Assembly: GCF_963678975.1 (NCBI RefSeq)
Contig: NC_089272.1
Span: forward strand, 6,797,858-6,861,857
Direction: 5' to 3'
Source of the DNA: Dysidea avara
Taxonomy: Eukaryota > Porifera > Demospongiae > Dictyoceratida > Dysideidae
DNA length: 64,000 nt
In this document: positions 1 to 10,263 of the stretch, in pieces
How positions within the stretch are numbered: position 1 is the first letter of the stretch
How the letters are laid out: each line of letters starts with the position of its first letter
Notes under the pieces: generated by a model
What the model was told of the DNA's origin: nothing
Databases searched by the model: none
The model's input: the letters and a program-made list of their open reading frames with translations, nothing else
Program-made: the position numbers and the translations under genes

Positions 1-6
1 TGTATG

Positions 7-1298
7 TAGGCTCTCAGTTTCGCTTAATTAATTAATCGTTGATTACTAAACCGATTAATCTATATGTAGTGAACAGCGTGCATATAGCATCAGCTACACT
101 GAATCAATACTGTACACAGTATAGTAATGGTAGTATACAAACTAGAGGTGTACCCATCATAGGATCAGTAATCAGTAGAAGCTGATAATTAGCTTTTTTC
201 CATAATCAGAAATCGATTGTAATGGGCTGTGGCCAACAGATTATTAGTTTATTCAGCTTCAGCAGCTGCAGTACCACTGGAGGATTGGTGTCAAAGGCTG
301 TGGTATGTACTTAGATAATTTGTTTATGTTTTGTGGTAACCACAATAATAAACAGTGATGGTTGAAGCCCTAGCCTACTTGTCTGACTAGCAACTTTGAG
401 TTAAGGTAAGTGTACAACCTCACATACTAGCTGTACTTTTAGTGGAGTATGCACAAGTGTAACTTGTAAAGATCTTCAATCGGGTATCGGTTAACTATTG
501 GTAAAATAAGGTTAAAAAATATCAGATATTGGTTCTGCCTAAAAATTGGGAATCAGTACAACACTACTACATATCACCAAGAATAACATTATAGTGGTAA
601 AAGGAGATTACAGGAATGGTAGCAGTTGACAGGTAGTTAAAATTAGTAGTTTAGCTGGCAACACTAGCAATCGTTGTCAGAACTTACAGGATGCTATATG
701 GCATGTTTAAGAACTCAGGATCTGTGTTAATAAATGGTGAGCCAAGTAGAGGTGTATTTTTCAGTTAACTGATATTCTACTGCATGATGTATATTCTAAT
801 GATTTTTAGCATTGAGAAAACAGAAGTGGTGTAACTTTTGCTATAAAGCACAACAATACCTGGTTACCTATGGTGGTGTGGCTTCTCTTACACAACCCCG
901 ACAAATTAAGCACCACAAATATTCTAATACATGCTCCCTTGTTGGGATTACTTCATGTTTTGAGTAGTTATCAAGATGGCTGCTATACACAGATTATCTT
1001 TTCCTTTGATGCAGCTCTTTATTCTTAAAGTGTAACAGCTACTGTTTTCAGAAGATCTGGTTAAGGATATTTTAACACTGTTAGCAGTACTTACACGTGT
1101 GGTTGTAAGGCTTCTTGTAACTTTGTGCTTTATGGAATAGTATAGAGAGGTTTTCTATTTGTTGTAGTGAGCAAAAAGGCTTGGAACTTTTATTGATGAC
1201 ATATGTATACTACACAATTTTCATCGATCACAAAATAAAAAATTGATTATATGTTTTCATCGATTAATTGATATTATCAATTAATTGTGAGAGCTCTA
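7..1298 (+). mobile_element. non-autonomous hAT-like element, copy 1
   Basis: Related termini face each other: TAGGCTCTCAG at the left, and at the right the complement of TAGAGCTCTCA, each followed inward by an ATTAATCG(T/A)TGA block. The right end is followed by GTTGTATG; the window starts with TGTATG, the visible remainder of the matching left 8-mer. An 8-bp target duplication is an hAT property. No transposase-like frame is present. The whole block, with about 54 bp of right flank, recurs at 36630-39408, so the flank was duplicated together with the element. The nested 143-566 segment is listed separately. Confidence 0.55.
143..566 (+). mobile_element. nested hAT-type MITE
   Basis: The left end is TAGAGGTGTACCCAT. 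The right end is the complement of TAGTGTTGTACTGATT, preceded by several ATCGG/ATTGG subterminal motifs. The termini resemble those of the hAT elements at 44173 and 50994, which supports a shared family. I see no clear 8-bp duplication, so the boundaries rest on the terminal repeats and on the matching copy at about 38219-38645. Confidence 0.4.
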
Positions 1299-1468
1299 GT
1301 TGTATGGGGCTGAGTCTTGGGCCATTAAGGAACAAACCATTAGGAAGATTATGCCATAGAAACCTCCCTGCCAGGGGGCCATTGCAGTTGTAAACCTCCA
1401 CACAATGCCTGTACTTGAAAAGAAATTCATAACATCATCACTTTTAATCAAGTTACACCACTTCTGAT

Positions 1469-2389
1469 CTAACACAGTTTTAACTGTGGAGTGTTATCAG
1501 ATATTATCACTTCTGGTTTGCCCCTCCTGGCAATGTATCTCCGAAGACAGTCCAAAAATTGTTCAGCAGAAAGACCCTCAACTAATTCAAGATGTATAGC
1601 CCGAACAGCTAGGCAAGTAAAAAGACAAATCCACATTTTTTGAACCTCTCCATTCTCTTTAACATGTTTTGGTCCTAGATAATCCAGGCCCACTTACTCA
1701 AAGAGTGCTGATTTTGAAACCCTCTATGGAGGCATTCTGGGTAGGGCAAAGGGAGCTCCATTGTTACGTTTACAAATTACACATCTAGACAAAGCAAATC
1801 TTACTTCAGCCCTCCCCCGAGGGATCCAAAACTCTTGGCAAATTTGGCTCAAGGTATGAGATGTACCTGAATGGACAAGACAATTGTGAACTTCTTGTAT
1901 AACAAGTTGAGTAAAATGTACACGACAAGGTAATAACTTTGGATACTTTGCTTCTTCAGTCATATCTGCATGTAAATACCTCCCATAACACCTTAATATA
2001 TCATATTCATCAGTATTCAAACCGAGCTGCATAACTAAACAATGTCTCCTTTTATTTTTGATCGCAACGAATACTTCGCCATATTTTCGGTGCTGGATGA
2101 AGGAAGTCCACAACAAGGATGACAACTTTACTTCCTGAGCTGAAATGAATCCATTATCTTCAACATTATCGAGAACTGTTCTTAGCAACTTGTATTGTTT
2201 GAGAAACTTTTCCCTGTTTATCTTATTCCAAATTTTCCTTTTAATAAACCTCAGTAAATACACTGATATACGAAGCAACTTTCTAAGTAATGAATAATGC
2301 TTCTCATCTATTCCCAGCAACGAATCTTGTTGACTTGTTTCAACTACTGTAACAATAGTGGTTTCCAACACATGCTGAACCCTTGTTTC
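1469..2389 (-). pseudogene. BEL-1 integrase (broken and truncated)
   Basis: The integrase inserts the DNA copy into the genome. The zinc-binding HHCC domain is visible as HNCLVHSGTSHTL...CVICKR (about 1760-1880). After in-frame stops at 1724 (TAG) and 1694 (TAA) the catalytic core follows with GLDYLGP (first Asp) and IISDNTPQ (second Asp). The sequence ends before the catalytic Glu, so about a third of the core and the C-terminus are missing. RNase H and integrase form one reading frame from 2755 to 1469 with four in-frame stops. Confidence 0.82.
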
Positions 2390-2392
2390 TCA

Positions 2393-2755
2393 GTTTATTT
2401 CATTCAGAACATCAGGTGTGATATCAGGCAAATTCCACAGTGGCCATAAGGAATCCTCATTCTTAAGCCAGGTAGGACCGTGCCACTAAAGATCTGATTG
2501 GCCAATCTCCGAAACAGATGAACCTCGTGTAGCAACATCAGCAGGATTCTGGGCTGATTCAATATAACAAAAAGTAGTGTCTCTCTCATTAAGTATTTCC
2601 TTCACATGATTTTCAATAAACAAAGACAGTGGCTTCTTCGTTTTAAGCCAGTGTAAAACACACTGTGAATCAGAGAACATAATCTTTTCACTTATTTCTA
2701 ATCCCAATTCTTTTACAATAAATTTACCTACTCTAACTCCCATGAGAACAGCCAA
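2393..2755 (-). pseudogene. BEL-1 RNase H domain (broken)
   Basis: RNase H degrades the RNA strand during reverse transcription. FSDSQCVLHWLK, with a catalytic Asp, is followed by the NPADVATRG signature typical of the BEL RNase H C-terminus, and then by WHGPTWL. The frame is the same as that of the integrase below, interrupted by stops at 2486 (TAG) and 2390 (TGA). This points to decay by substitutions in this half, in contrast to the indels in gag. Confidence 0.8.
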
Positions 2756-3053
2756 TAATTCCAGACGGGGTATTGTAAGATGTTTAGATTTTTTTCTTTT
2801 TACTCTGCCGAACAGGTACCAACCGTACCATTGAAATTAAAAAATTTGTTGGAAACTGGTATCTCTGATTCTCAAATACGTAACAGTAGCGTAGGCCTTA
2901 GTTGAAGAATCACAAAATATTAAAAACTGCATACCACTCTTTGCATTCTTCACAAATCAAAGAATCTTAAGATCAGGTATTTCTATCAACAATTACAACA
3001 CTTGACTCCATTCTGACATGAGTTCTTGACTTATTGGCTCATCCCATGACTGA

Positions 3054-4479
3054 TTAGGAACCCACAGTTTTCTGTAAAAGCAACTTTCCATGAATTGTTA
3101 TTGGTGAAAGAAATCCTAGTGGGTCAAATATCCTAGCAACACTGTGAATAACATCACGTTTAGTTGTAATAGTGTTTGCTGGAACTTTATTAAATCCTGG
3201 AACACTAAGTGTGTCTCCCACTGGATCCCAGAACAAACCAAGAACTTTAGTGATACCACTTGTAATAGACCTCTCTCCATTTGGAAGACATTCTAAAAAC
3301 TCTGAACAGTTTGAATTCCATTCACGTAAATTCATGGCAGCTTTCTTAAATATATGTTTGGCTTCTTCATAAATTCCGTGAGTATCATCAACACTATCCA
3401 CTCCTATTAGAACATTATTTACATAAATGTTATGTAAAATATGTAAAACAAGGGGTGATCCTTCTTTTTTCAAATGAAACTTGATGGTTGCTGCCAATAA
3501 AAATGGGCTACATATCAACCCAAATGGCACTCTGCAAAAACGAAGTATACACAAATTGTTCTCCACTGCTAATTTATTTGGATCCTTAAGCCAAAAAAAA
3601 ATGTGTCACATCCCTATCTACCTCCTGGATTGCTACTTGGAGAAAAGCTTTCTCGATGTCTGCCTAAATAACAACAGAATAAGTTTGAAATCTCAGGAGG
3701 AGCCCAACCATGTCTGGCAAAATCACTGGTCCCCTATGTAAATGCTCATTCAAACTGTTAGTACCCAACTTTTCCTTAGAGGAAGCATCATAAACAATAC
3801 GTACCTTTGTAGTAGACTTCGATGGAGTTAACACTGGATGATGAGGTAAATAATATGTATTTGCGAGTACTGTATTTGTATCTTGTACTGCTTCAATAAT
3901 TCCTTGTGCTAACTGCTGTTGAATAACATTATCACAGAATTGTAGTAATGAAACATCACCCTCTAGTCGACAAACTAATCACTTCATCCTTTTCATAGCA
4001 ACTTTACTGTTATAAGGTAACTCAGATTTATCTCTCTTCCAGGGAAAGGTAACTTGGTACCTCTCATCCACAAATTTGACAGTTTTACATAACTTCTCAA
4101 GGGCTTCATCATCACCTTCTCTGTCAATATTGTCAGCAATTCCCACCAATTCTAAACTCCAAAACGTTTCTAAATCTGGATTTTTTACTGAAGAAACATT
4201 AACACTACAATGTAAACTCTGATAGTCGTCCACATGATGTAACCTCGTAGCAGTGAAAAGTGTACCAAGATTTCCATCCTGATGAACAGAAGCAATCTCT
4301 GGACACTTTCCAGTGATAATATATCCAAGTCCAGATGGGATCATAAACATTCCAGATGGAAGTACTATTTTGTCACCCCCAACCATGTCCCAAAAATAAT
4401 CTGAGCCAATTAACAGATCAATATGTGTTGTCTCCAATGTACAAGGTATGAAATCTGCTAACTTCTCCTTAGGCAACAT
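3054..4479 (-). pseudogene. BEL-1 protease tail and reverse transcriptase (broken, active site changed)
   Basis: The segment starts in the DUF1758/Pao linker (HIDLLIGSDYFWD, LPSGLGYIITGK, then FWSLELVGI). After an in-frame TGA (3979) the same frame continues into the reverse transcriptase, with RIVYDASSK and ADIEKAFLQV (first catalytic Asp). It has another in-frame TAG near 3663 and a frameshift in a T-run near 3600. The next frame carries VPFGLICSPF and the palm motif. Where BEL elements have YVDD this copy reads YVNN, so both catalytic aspartates are replaced. GITKVLGLFWDP and IFDPLGFLSPITI follow, as is usual for BEL. Not functional. Confidence 0.85.
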
Positions 4480-4499
4480 ATCTAAAAATTCAAATCCTT

Positions 4500-5335
4500 T
4501 TGTAACAACGGGGTCCTCTGAATGTTCCCTGTTATCTGTGGGAGATCATTAGCAAACATTGAAAGGTTTGTGCCATCCTTCAATTTGACCTTAAATTGGA
4601 CAACACATGTACTTAGGTCAGTAGCCTTACTAGCTCCAAATGTGGAAATTCCTGATGTTCTGACCTTAAGTTCAATTGTTTAGCTAAGTTATTAGCCATA
4701 AAAGTATGCTGGCTGGCACTATCCAGCAAAACACGAGCAGTAGCAGATGCCATTCCATCAGGAGGCTGTACAAGAACAGTTGCTGTCTGTAACAGTACTC
4801 TCTCACCTGAGGGCAATAATGAGGGAGTAGTAGTAGTCAAAGAGTTTGACACTGCAAGCTGGTCAATGTTAGAAGGTTTAACACTCTCCTCTTTGGTATT
4901 CACAGGTAGCTCTGGAACCATTACATTCACTTCAGATGTTCCAAACTTCTGAGGACATATACATCTATTATGGGAATTACCTTTACCACAATAATAACAT
5001 GATTTAAGCAGTGAACTAGGACAATCCTTACACATATGGCCCAGTTTTAGACATATAAAACAACGTTTCTGCTGAGCCAATCTCTGTTTTCTCTCAGACA
5101 AAGAAACATCTATCACACTTATCATTGAAGTGGCCACCTTTACAAAAATACATGGCAAAGTAGGCTCAGTAGAACTCCTCTCAATATGCCTTCTCTGTGA
5201 ATTAGCAGTCAGCACATCTGACCTGTGAGAAACATCTGAGGAAGCACCAAAAGACTTGTGACCACTTGTAACATGTTTTGACACAAACTGCTGCCCTTTA
5301 ACATAAAAGTTAGTGTTATACACATATCTCTGTAC
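4500..5335 (-). pseudogene. BEL-1 gag C-terminus, CCHC zinc knuckles and aspartic protease (broken)
   Basis: This continues gag after the MITE. Two zinc knuckles are visible, CFICLKLGHMCKDC (about 5000-5070) and a less regular CYYCGKGNSHNRC; such knuckles bind the genomic RNA. About 110 residues later comes LLDSASQHTFM, the retroviral-type aspartic protease motif (DSA; DSG is commoner in this family). The frame shifts near 4690 and again near 4490, where similarity resumes in the following segment. Confidence 0.82.
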
Positions 5336-5898
5336 CAGCGTTGAAACCAGGTCGGGTTATCCGGGTCAACCGGGTCACATTTTCTCCAGGTCATCCGGGT
5401 CTGACCCGGTTTACAAATTATCCGGGTCTGACCCGGATTGGATCACGTGAGAAATGAAATTGTTCGTTTGACGACGTGGAAACTTATAAACGCTATCGCG
5501 TAGCTCTTTTGTGAGCCACACCCACTTATCGCATTACAAACATACGCTCAGCCACGCCCATTTATTAGTAAGTTCAGTATGTAGCACGAAACGGAGGGTA
5601 TCTATGGTGAGGGGTAGCTATTGTTAGTAGGTGATGACCTTTTTTTTTGGTCTTCAACCTACAGCTAGGCTGAAGTTGCAATTCTAAAAAACCTGGATCT
5701 GCCCCTGTTTACTCAACATGAATCAAATGCTCAAAATGTAGTCTTGCTCGCTCGAGACTAGCCGAAACATAGCTCTTATCGCACGCCTCAGCTTTAATTA
5801 ATCCGGGTCACATCCGGGTCAAATCCGGGTCTGACCCGGATTGCTACCCGGGTCAGTGGGTCATCCGGGTCAGCAGTAGTGACCCGGTTTCAACACTG
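5336..5898. mobile_element. 563-bp hAT-type MITE inserted in BEL-1 gag
   Basis: Terminal repeats CAGCGTTGAAACC and (complement) CAGTGTTGAAACC are flanked on both sides by the perfect 8-bp duplication CTCTGTAC (5328-5335 and 5899-5906), the hAT signature. Both subterminal regions repeat a GACCCGG / ATCCGGGTC motif. No transposase is encoded. An internal segment (about 5600-5705) resembles the right half of the element at 58205-58509, so this MITE carries part of another one. A second copy starts at 34686. Confidence 0.88.
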
Positions 5899-6936
5899 CT
5901 CTGTACATTTTCTTGTATTGTCACATACTGACAAATGGCTTCTCTCAAAGACTTCATGTTCCAAGGAACAGTAGGTTGTTTATAATCCTCAAGCCTAGTT
6001 ATAACCTCTGTAGGAAAATTGGAAATTATCTGTTGAACCAAGGTTCGTTGATCATTGATTATTTCACCTTGTGCCTCTAATTGTCTCAGCAATCTCTCAA
6101 TTGTTTCAGATACCTTCTGAACTTCAACAAACTTGTTATTAACTACCCTTGGAATATTTTGCAACTTGGCATACAAGGAATCTATAATGGTTTCTTTTCT
6201 TCCAAATATATTTTGTAAAAGCTTTATAGCCATGCTATAGTTTTCACTTATTAATGGTATGCCTGCTATTGAAGACAAAGCAGATCCCCTCAACAGACTT
6301 TTCAAATAAGAAAACTTAGAAACAGGTGGTATGTTTTGTTCATGGATTGTAGCTTTAAAGGTATCCCAGAATTCTGGCCAATGCTGTATATCGCCATCAA
6401 ACAATGGCAAATGTAACTTAGGAAGATTGACTTTTAAACTTGTATTTTCTGTTACAACATTTTCATGTTTTGTACCTGAATGTTTGTTCAAAGTGGAAGA
6501 CCGCAGCCTGTCATCAACATCACCAGTTAACTTAGTTTTACGAACCCTTTCTTGTTCTCCTGAAATTACCTTCAGCCCTTTCTTGTTCTCCTGAAATTAC
6601 CTTCAGCCTAGTCTGAAGAAAAACGACAGTTTTGCCGGCATCTAACAACAACTCAACATATCCTTTGTGTCCGTCAGCCAAGTCGTGAAGTTTTTTTCTC
6701 TTCCTTAGTCTTTTCTTTGCCTTTTAAGTCTTTTAGTACATCTGACCAGTCACAGTTACGGCGCTCTAAAAGGGAAGAACTGTTAGATATACGAGCAATT
6801 GTTTCCTCTACGCATAGCTTATCATCTTCTAAGGTATTCTCCTCCACTTCAGTGGATAAAAGGTGGCAGTCTCCTCCAAGTATCTTTTCAGTCGAGTCCT
6901 GGCAGGGCCTATTAACTGTCGTATAGGACCAGACAT
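5899..6936 (-). pseudogene. BEL-1 gag, N-terminal part and DUF1759-like core (broken)
   Basis: The structural protein of the retrotransposon particle. An ATG at 6936 opens a frame beginning MSGPIRQLIG, as in other BEL gag N-termini. Similarity then moves between frames: a shift near 6860, another in an A7 run near 6690, and a third caused by the 31-bp tandem duplication at 6545-6606. From about 6575 the frame is open down to the MITE at 5898, and it includes the Pao gag core with LPKLHLPLFDGD, FWDTFKATIHE and a SLREAICQYV segment. Removing the MITE and one 8-bp target copy leaves the frame uninterrupted into the next segment, so the gag was intact here when the MITE landed. Confidence 0.8.
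6545..6606. repeat. 31-bp tandem duplication within gag
   Basis: Two identical adjacent 31-bp copies, each starting CCCTTTCTTGTTCTCC, occupy 6545-6575 and 6576-6606. Since 31 is not a multiple of three, the duplication shifts the gag frame; the upstream frame runs into a TAA just past it. Confidence 0.9.
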
Positions 6937-6954
6937 CGTGTCCCTGAGACCGGG

Positions 6955-6972
6955 ATCCTGCTCACAGCACCA
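6955..6972 (-). other. putative primer-binding site of BEL-1
   Basis: TGGTGCTGTGAGCAGGAT on the minus strand lies just inside the putative LTR and about 20 bases upstream of the gag start. It resembles the TGGTGCCGTGAC type of primer-binding site known from BEL/Pao elements. The priming tRNA was not determined. Confidence 0.4.
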
Positions 6973-6976
6973 ACAA

Positions 6977-7325
6977 TGTCACGAAGGAGATGCCAAGCCT
7001 CGTTGAAGGAGCCGTTAGTGTCGCGAAGAATCTCTTTGCCAACGAGTCAAAGCACTTATTGAGTCTTATCATTGACAAAAGACTGATTTAATAATGTGTT
7101 TACAGCATTTGTATACAGATTTAACATTAGGTAATATTAAATAATGTTCATGATGTAATGTAACATAAAAGTAAGTGTCAATGACTTAATTAACATCATC
7201 ATGTCCACGACAGCATTCATCTCATGGCTTTGTAATTTGTGGTGCTCTACTTGTAATGTAATAAGGATTAAAATGATACCTAGGGGTTATCCTTAAAGAT
7301 AGGAACCAAAACTCGCTATGTAACA
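6977..7325 (-). repeat. probable 5' LTR of BEL-1
   Basis: Read on the minus strand this begins TGTTACATAGCG and ends GTGACA, directly before a primer-binding-site-like sequence. The TG...CA ends and position before gag fit an LTR of about 349 bp. No second LTR is present for comparison, so the outer boundary is inferred from the terminal dinucleotides only. Confidence 0.4.
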
Positions 7326-7625
7326 ATTTTCAGCAAAGAACCATAAAAATACCTTTAGGAAATGATCCATATTTCCTTGCCAGTTTGACCAAATTGCTGC
7401 AAACAAATATTAATGAAATTTTCATTCAATGGTGAATAGGACCATATACAGCTCTTGTGATTAAACCACGATCAATATGACAACTGAGATGAAGAATGTG
7501 CCATTGTGAAAAAGTAAGACATCGTTCATAACAAGTAACCCTCTCTTGTTGTAGTGGTTGTTTAGCCTTCTCTAAGTACGTAGGCCAATGAATAAGCTTT
7601 TTATTGATATGCAGTTTTAGGCTTA
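7326..7625. other. unassigned intergenic sequence
   Basis: No coding segment or repeat structure recognised. It lies between the putative BEL-1 LTR and the left end of the hAT-like element, and ends in the target duplication GGCTTA. Confidence 0.5.
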
Positions 7626-7968
7626 CAGTGGCGTAGCCAGGAAAAGACTACTGAATTGAGGGTTACACAAAAATGGATAAATTTCCACAGTATGCAAAGT
7701 ACACTCCGAAATGCAAAGCATGAGTCATCTAGGGGGATCTGGGGGCATGCCTCCCAGGAAAGTTTGAAAATTTAGTGTCCTGGGATTGAACCTGGTATTA
7801 AATTTGACAGAAAATTTCAAGTGGATATCTATCTTGTAATTAGTGTTACAATTACTTCATATTTAGTTATAATAAGGTTTGTAGTAGATGTCCAAATTTG
7901 AATATATGTGTAGCAGCTGTAGTATGTATAGTAGTATAATAATATTAATCAGATCATGCAAGTGTCCT

Positions 7969-8388
7969 TTACAATTTGATTCTGTGTAGTCCAGAACAAT
8001 CAAATCTTTTAAGAACGTTAACTTTGTCAATAACTTTATCTTGGTGAATGTACATCAGTACTAGGCCATTCATCCTTTCCTCTGTCAAGGTAGACCTACT
8101 CCAGTCCTTCAGACATCTCAGCTTCATTTTATCAAACTGGGTAACATCATAAGATGAAAAATTCTCTTTCCATAATTTCACTTCTGCTTCGAATGTTGCT
8201 GGACTTGGAAGATCACTGCCATAAAACTTTTTAATTGCTTCTACTTCTTTACTGTTGATTTTAGATAGCTTTCCAGGATGCAAAATGTATCCATCAACCC
8301 TTGACAATGATGACTCAGGGAATCGTTCAATGAATTCCTTAATGCAATGGTCAATGAAAGTGTAATACACATTCCTTCGATAATATGC
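7969..8388 (-). pseudogene. hAT transposase, C-terminal fragment
   Basis: The segment reads AYYRRNVYYTFIDHC at its start and contains STLTEERMNGLVLMYIHQD near its end. The latter matches the C-terminal dimerisation region of hAT transposases, where the family consensus is like RSTMTEERLNGLALLHVH. It ends in a normal stop at 7969. The N-terminal side is cut at 8388/8389, where the palindrome of composite repeat A begins. About 140 residues remain of a protein that is usually 500-800 residues, so it cannot be active alone. Confidence 0.7.
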
Positions 8389-8587
8389 TAATAACGACAA
8401 TTCAGGTGAATTTTGTGCCAAGCCAAGCGGCACCAAAATTCACCTGAATTGTCGTTATTAAATTTTTTACCATTAACCTACCATCACAGCCATTTCTTGG
8501 CCGCCACCTTGGATTTCACATCTTTTTTCACCATAGCCTTTTTGAGGGCCGCACACTTTTTTTACAGCTTGGCTGTTTTGGATTAGA
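8389..8587. repeat. truncated copy of the 325-bp palindrome
   Basis: It contains the centre (AACGACAATTCAGGTGAATT and its complement) and the complete right arm ending GGATTAGA, but not the outer left arm. Complete copies are at 12716-13043, 25303-25628 and 43454-43774. Confidence 0.85.
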
Positions 8588-8780
8588 TTTCATTTCTTTT
8601 TGTATTTGCATACCCCAAAGCTGGCCTATGGCCAGCTTATAGGCCAGCTTTGGGACTTTTTTAACCTATCTTTTTTTCTTTACCACAGGAAGAAGAAAGG
8701 ATGAAGTAGATGTACTTTAAATATTTTATCAGTAAATGTACAAATTATATATATAATACATATATTGATTACAGAAATCT

Positions 8781-10263
8781 CCATGGTGGTTTCAATGTAA
8801 CTGAACACTCTACAAGGTGACTTCTTCTAGATGTTCTCTCTACAGGGTGAATTGTTTGTAGCTGAACGATCTACAAGGTAACTTCTTCTAGCTGATCTCT
8901 CTACAGCTAGGGTGATTTGTTTGTAGCTGAATTCTGTACAGGTGATTTGTTTGCAGCTGAGCTCTTTACAGAATGGTTTCTTTGTAGCTGAACTCTCTAC
9001 AAGGTGACTTCTTCTAACTGATCTTTCTACAGGGCAATTTGTTTGTGGCAGAATTTTATACAGGGTGATTTCTTTGCAGCTGAACTCTCTACATGGTGGT
9101 TTCTTTGTAGCTGAACTCTCTACAAGGTAACTTCTTCTAGCTGATCTCTCTACAGGGTGATTTGTTTGTAGCTGAACGATCTACAAGGTAACTTCTTCTT
9201 GCTGATCTCTCTACAGGGAGATTTGTTTGTAGCTGAACTCTCTACAGGGGATTTGTTTGAAGCTGAATACTCTACAAGTTAACTTCTTCTAGTTGATCTC
9301 TCTACAGGGTGGTTTGTTTGTAGCTGAACTATCTACAAGATGACTTCTTCTAGCTGATCTCTCTACAGGGTGATTTGTTTGTAGCTGAATTCTGTATAGG
9401 TGATTTGTTTGCAGCTGAGCCCTTTACAGAATGGTTTCTTTGTAGCTGAACTCTCTACAAGGTAACTTCTTCTAGCTGATGTCTTTACAGGGTCACTAGT
9501 TTGTAGCTGAATTCTCTACATGGTAGTTTCTTTGTAACTGAACTCTCTACAAGGTAATTCTTCTAGCTTATCTTTCTACAGGGTGATTTGTTTGTAGCTG
9601 AATTCTGTACAGGTAATTTGTTTGCAGCTGAGCTCTTTAAAGAATGGTTTCTTTGTAGCTGAACTCTCTACAAGGTAACTTCTTCTAGCTGATGTTTCTA
9701 CAAGGTCACTAGTTTGTAGCTGAGCTCTCTACATGGTGGTTTCTTTGTAACTGAACTCTATACAAGGTGACTTCTTCTAGCTGATCTTTCTACAGGGTGA
9801 TTTGTTTGAAGCTGAACTCTCTACAAGGTAACTTCTTCTAGCTGATCTCTCTACAGGGAGATTTGTTTGTAGCTGAACTCTCTACATGATGTTTTCTTTG
9901 TAGCTGAACTCTCTACAAGGTAACTTCTTCTAGCTAATCTCTCTACAGGGAGATATGTTTGTAGCTGAACTCTCTACATGATGGTTTCTTTGTAGCTGAA
10001 CTCTCTGCAATGTAACTTCTTCTATTGATCTCTCTACAGGGAGATTTGTTTGTAGCTGAACTCTCTACATGGTGGTTTCTTTGTAGCTGAACTCTATATA
10101 TATACAAGGTGATTTCTTCTAGCTGAACTATCTCTTTCCATAGTTGCATGAACTCCCTACAAGGTAACTTCTTCTAGCTGATCTCTCTACAGGGTGACTT
10201 GTGTGTAGCTGATCTCTATACAGGTTTCTTATTTCTAGCTGATCTCTTGAATTCTCTTCAGGG
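8781..10263. repeat. minisatellite array A, 30/31-bp monomers
   Basis: Tandem monomers have consensus GCTGA(A/T)CTCTCTACA plus a variable half such as AGGTAACTTCTTCTA, GGGTGATTTGTTTGTA, GGTGATTTGTTTGCA or TGATGGTTTCTTTGTA. Monomers of 30 and 31 bp alternate and tend to occur in ordered groups of about four (about 122 bp), a higher-order repeat. About 45-50 monomers. The last ~130 bp, after CCATAGTTGCATG, are degenerate. Confidence 0.9.

Larger units (their letters stand above)
1466..7325 (-). mobile_element. BEL/Pao LTR retrotransposon, decayed (BEL-1)
   Basis: On the minus strand the order is LTR, primer-binding site, gag with DUF1759-like core, CCHC knuckles, aspartic protease, reverse transcriptase, RNase H, integrase. 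That order and the Pao-type domains identify a BEL/Pao element. It is inactive: several frameshifts and in-frame stops, an internal MITE (5336-5898), a replaced reverse transcriptase active site, and an integrase that stops before its last catalytic residue. The 3' part and 3' LTR are missing; at 1299-1465 the sequence gives way to the flank of the hAT element. Confidence 0.85.

Noticed and set aside
5336-5898. MITE as an intron in the gag gene
   Set aside because: It has no GT-AG borders, but has terminal inverted repeats and an exact 8-bp duplication.
9943-10149. Open frames within the minisatellite arrays (also 15391-15642 and 47832-48053)
   Set aside because: They encode the repeat monomer translated; no domain, and they follow from the absence of stops in one phase of the monomer.
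8781-10263. CRISPR-like regular repeats
   Set aside because: Repeat and spacer are not separable: the variable halves are a few recurring types, the monomers are contiguous, and the context is a eukaryotic mobile-element landscape with no cas genes.
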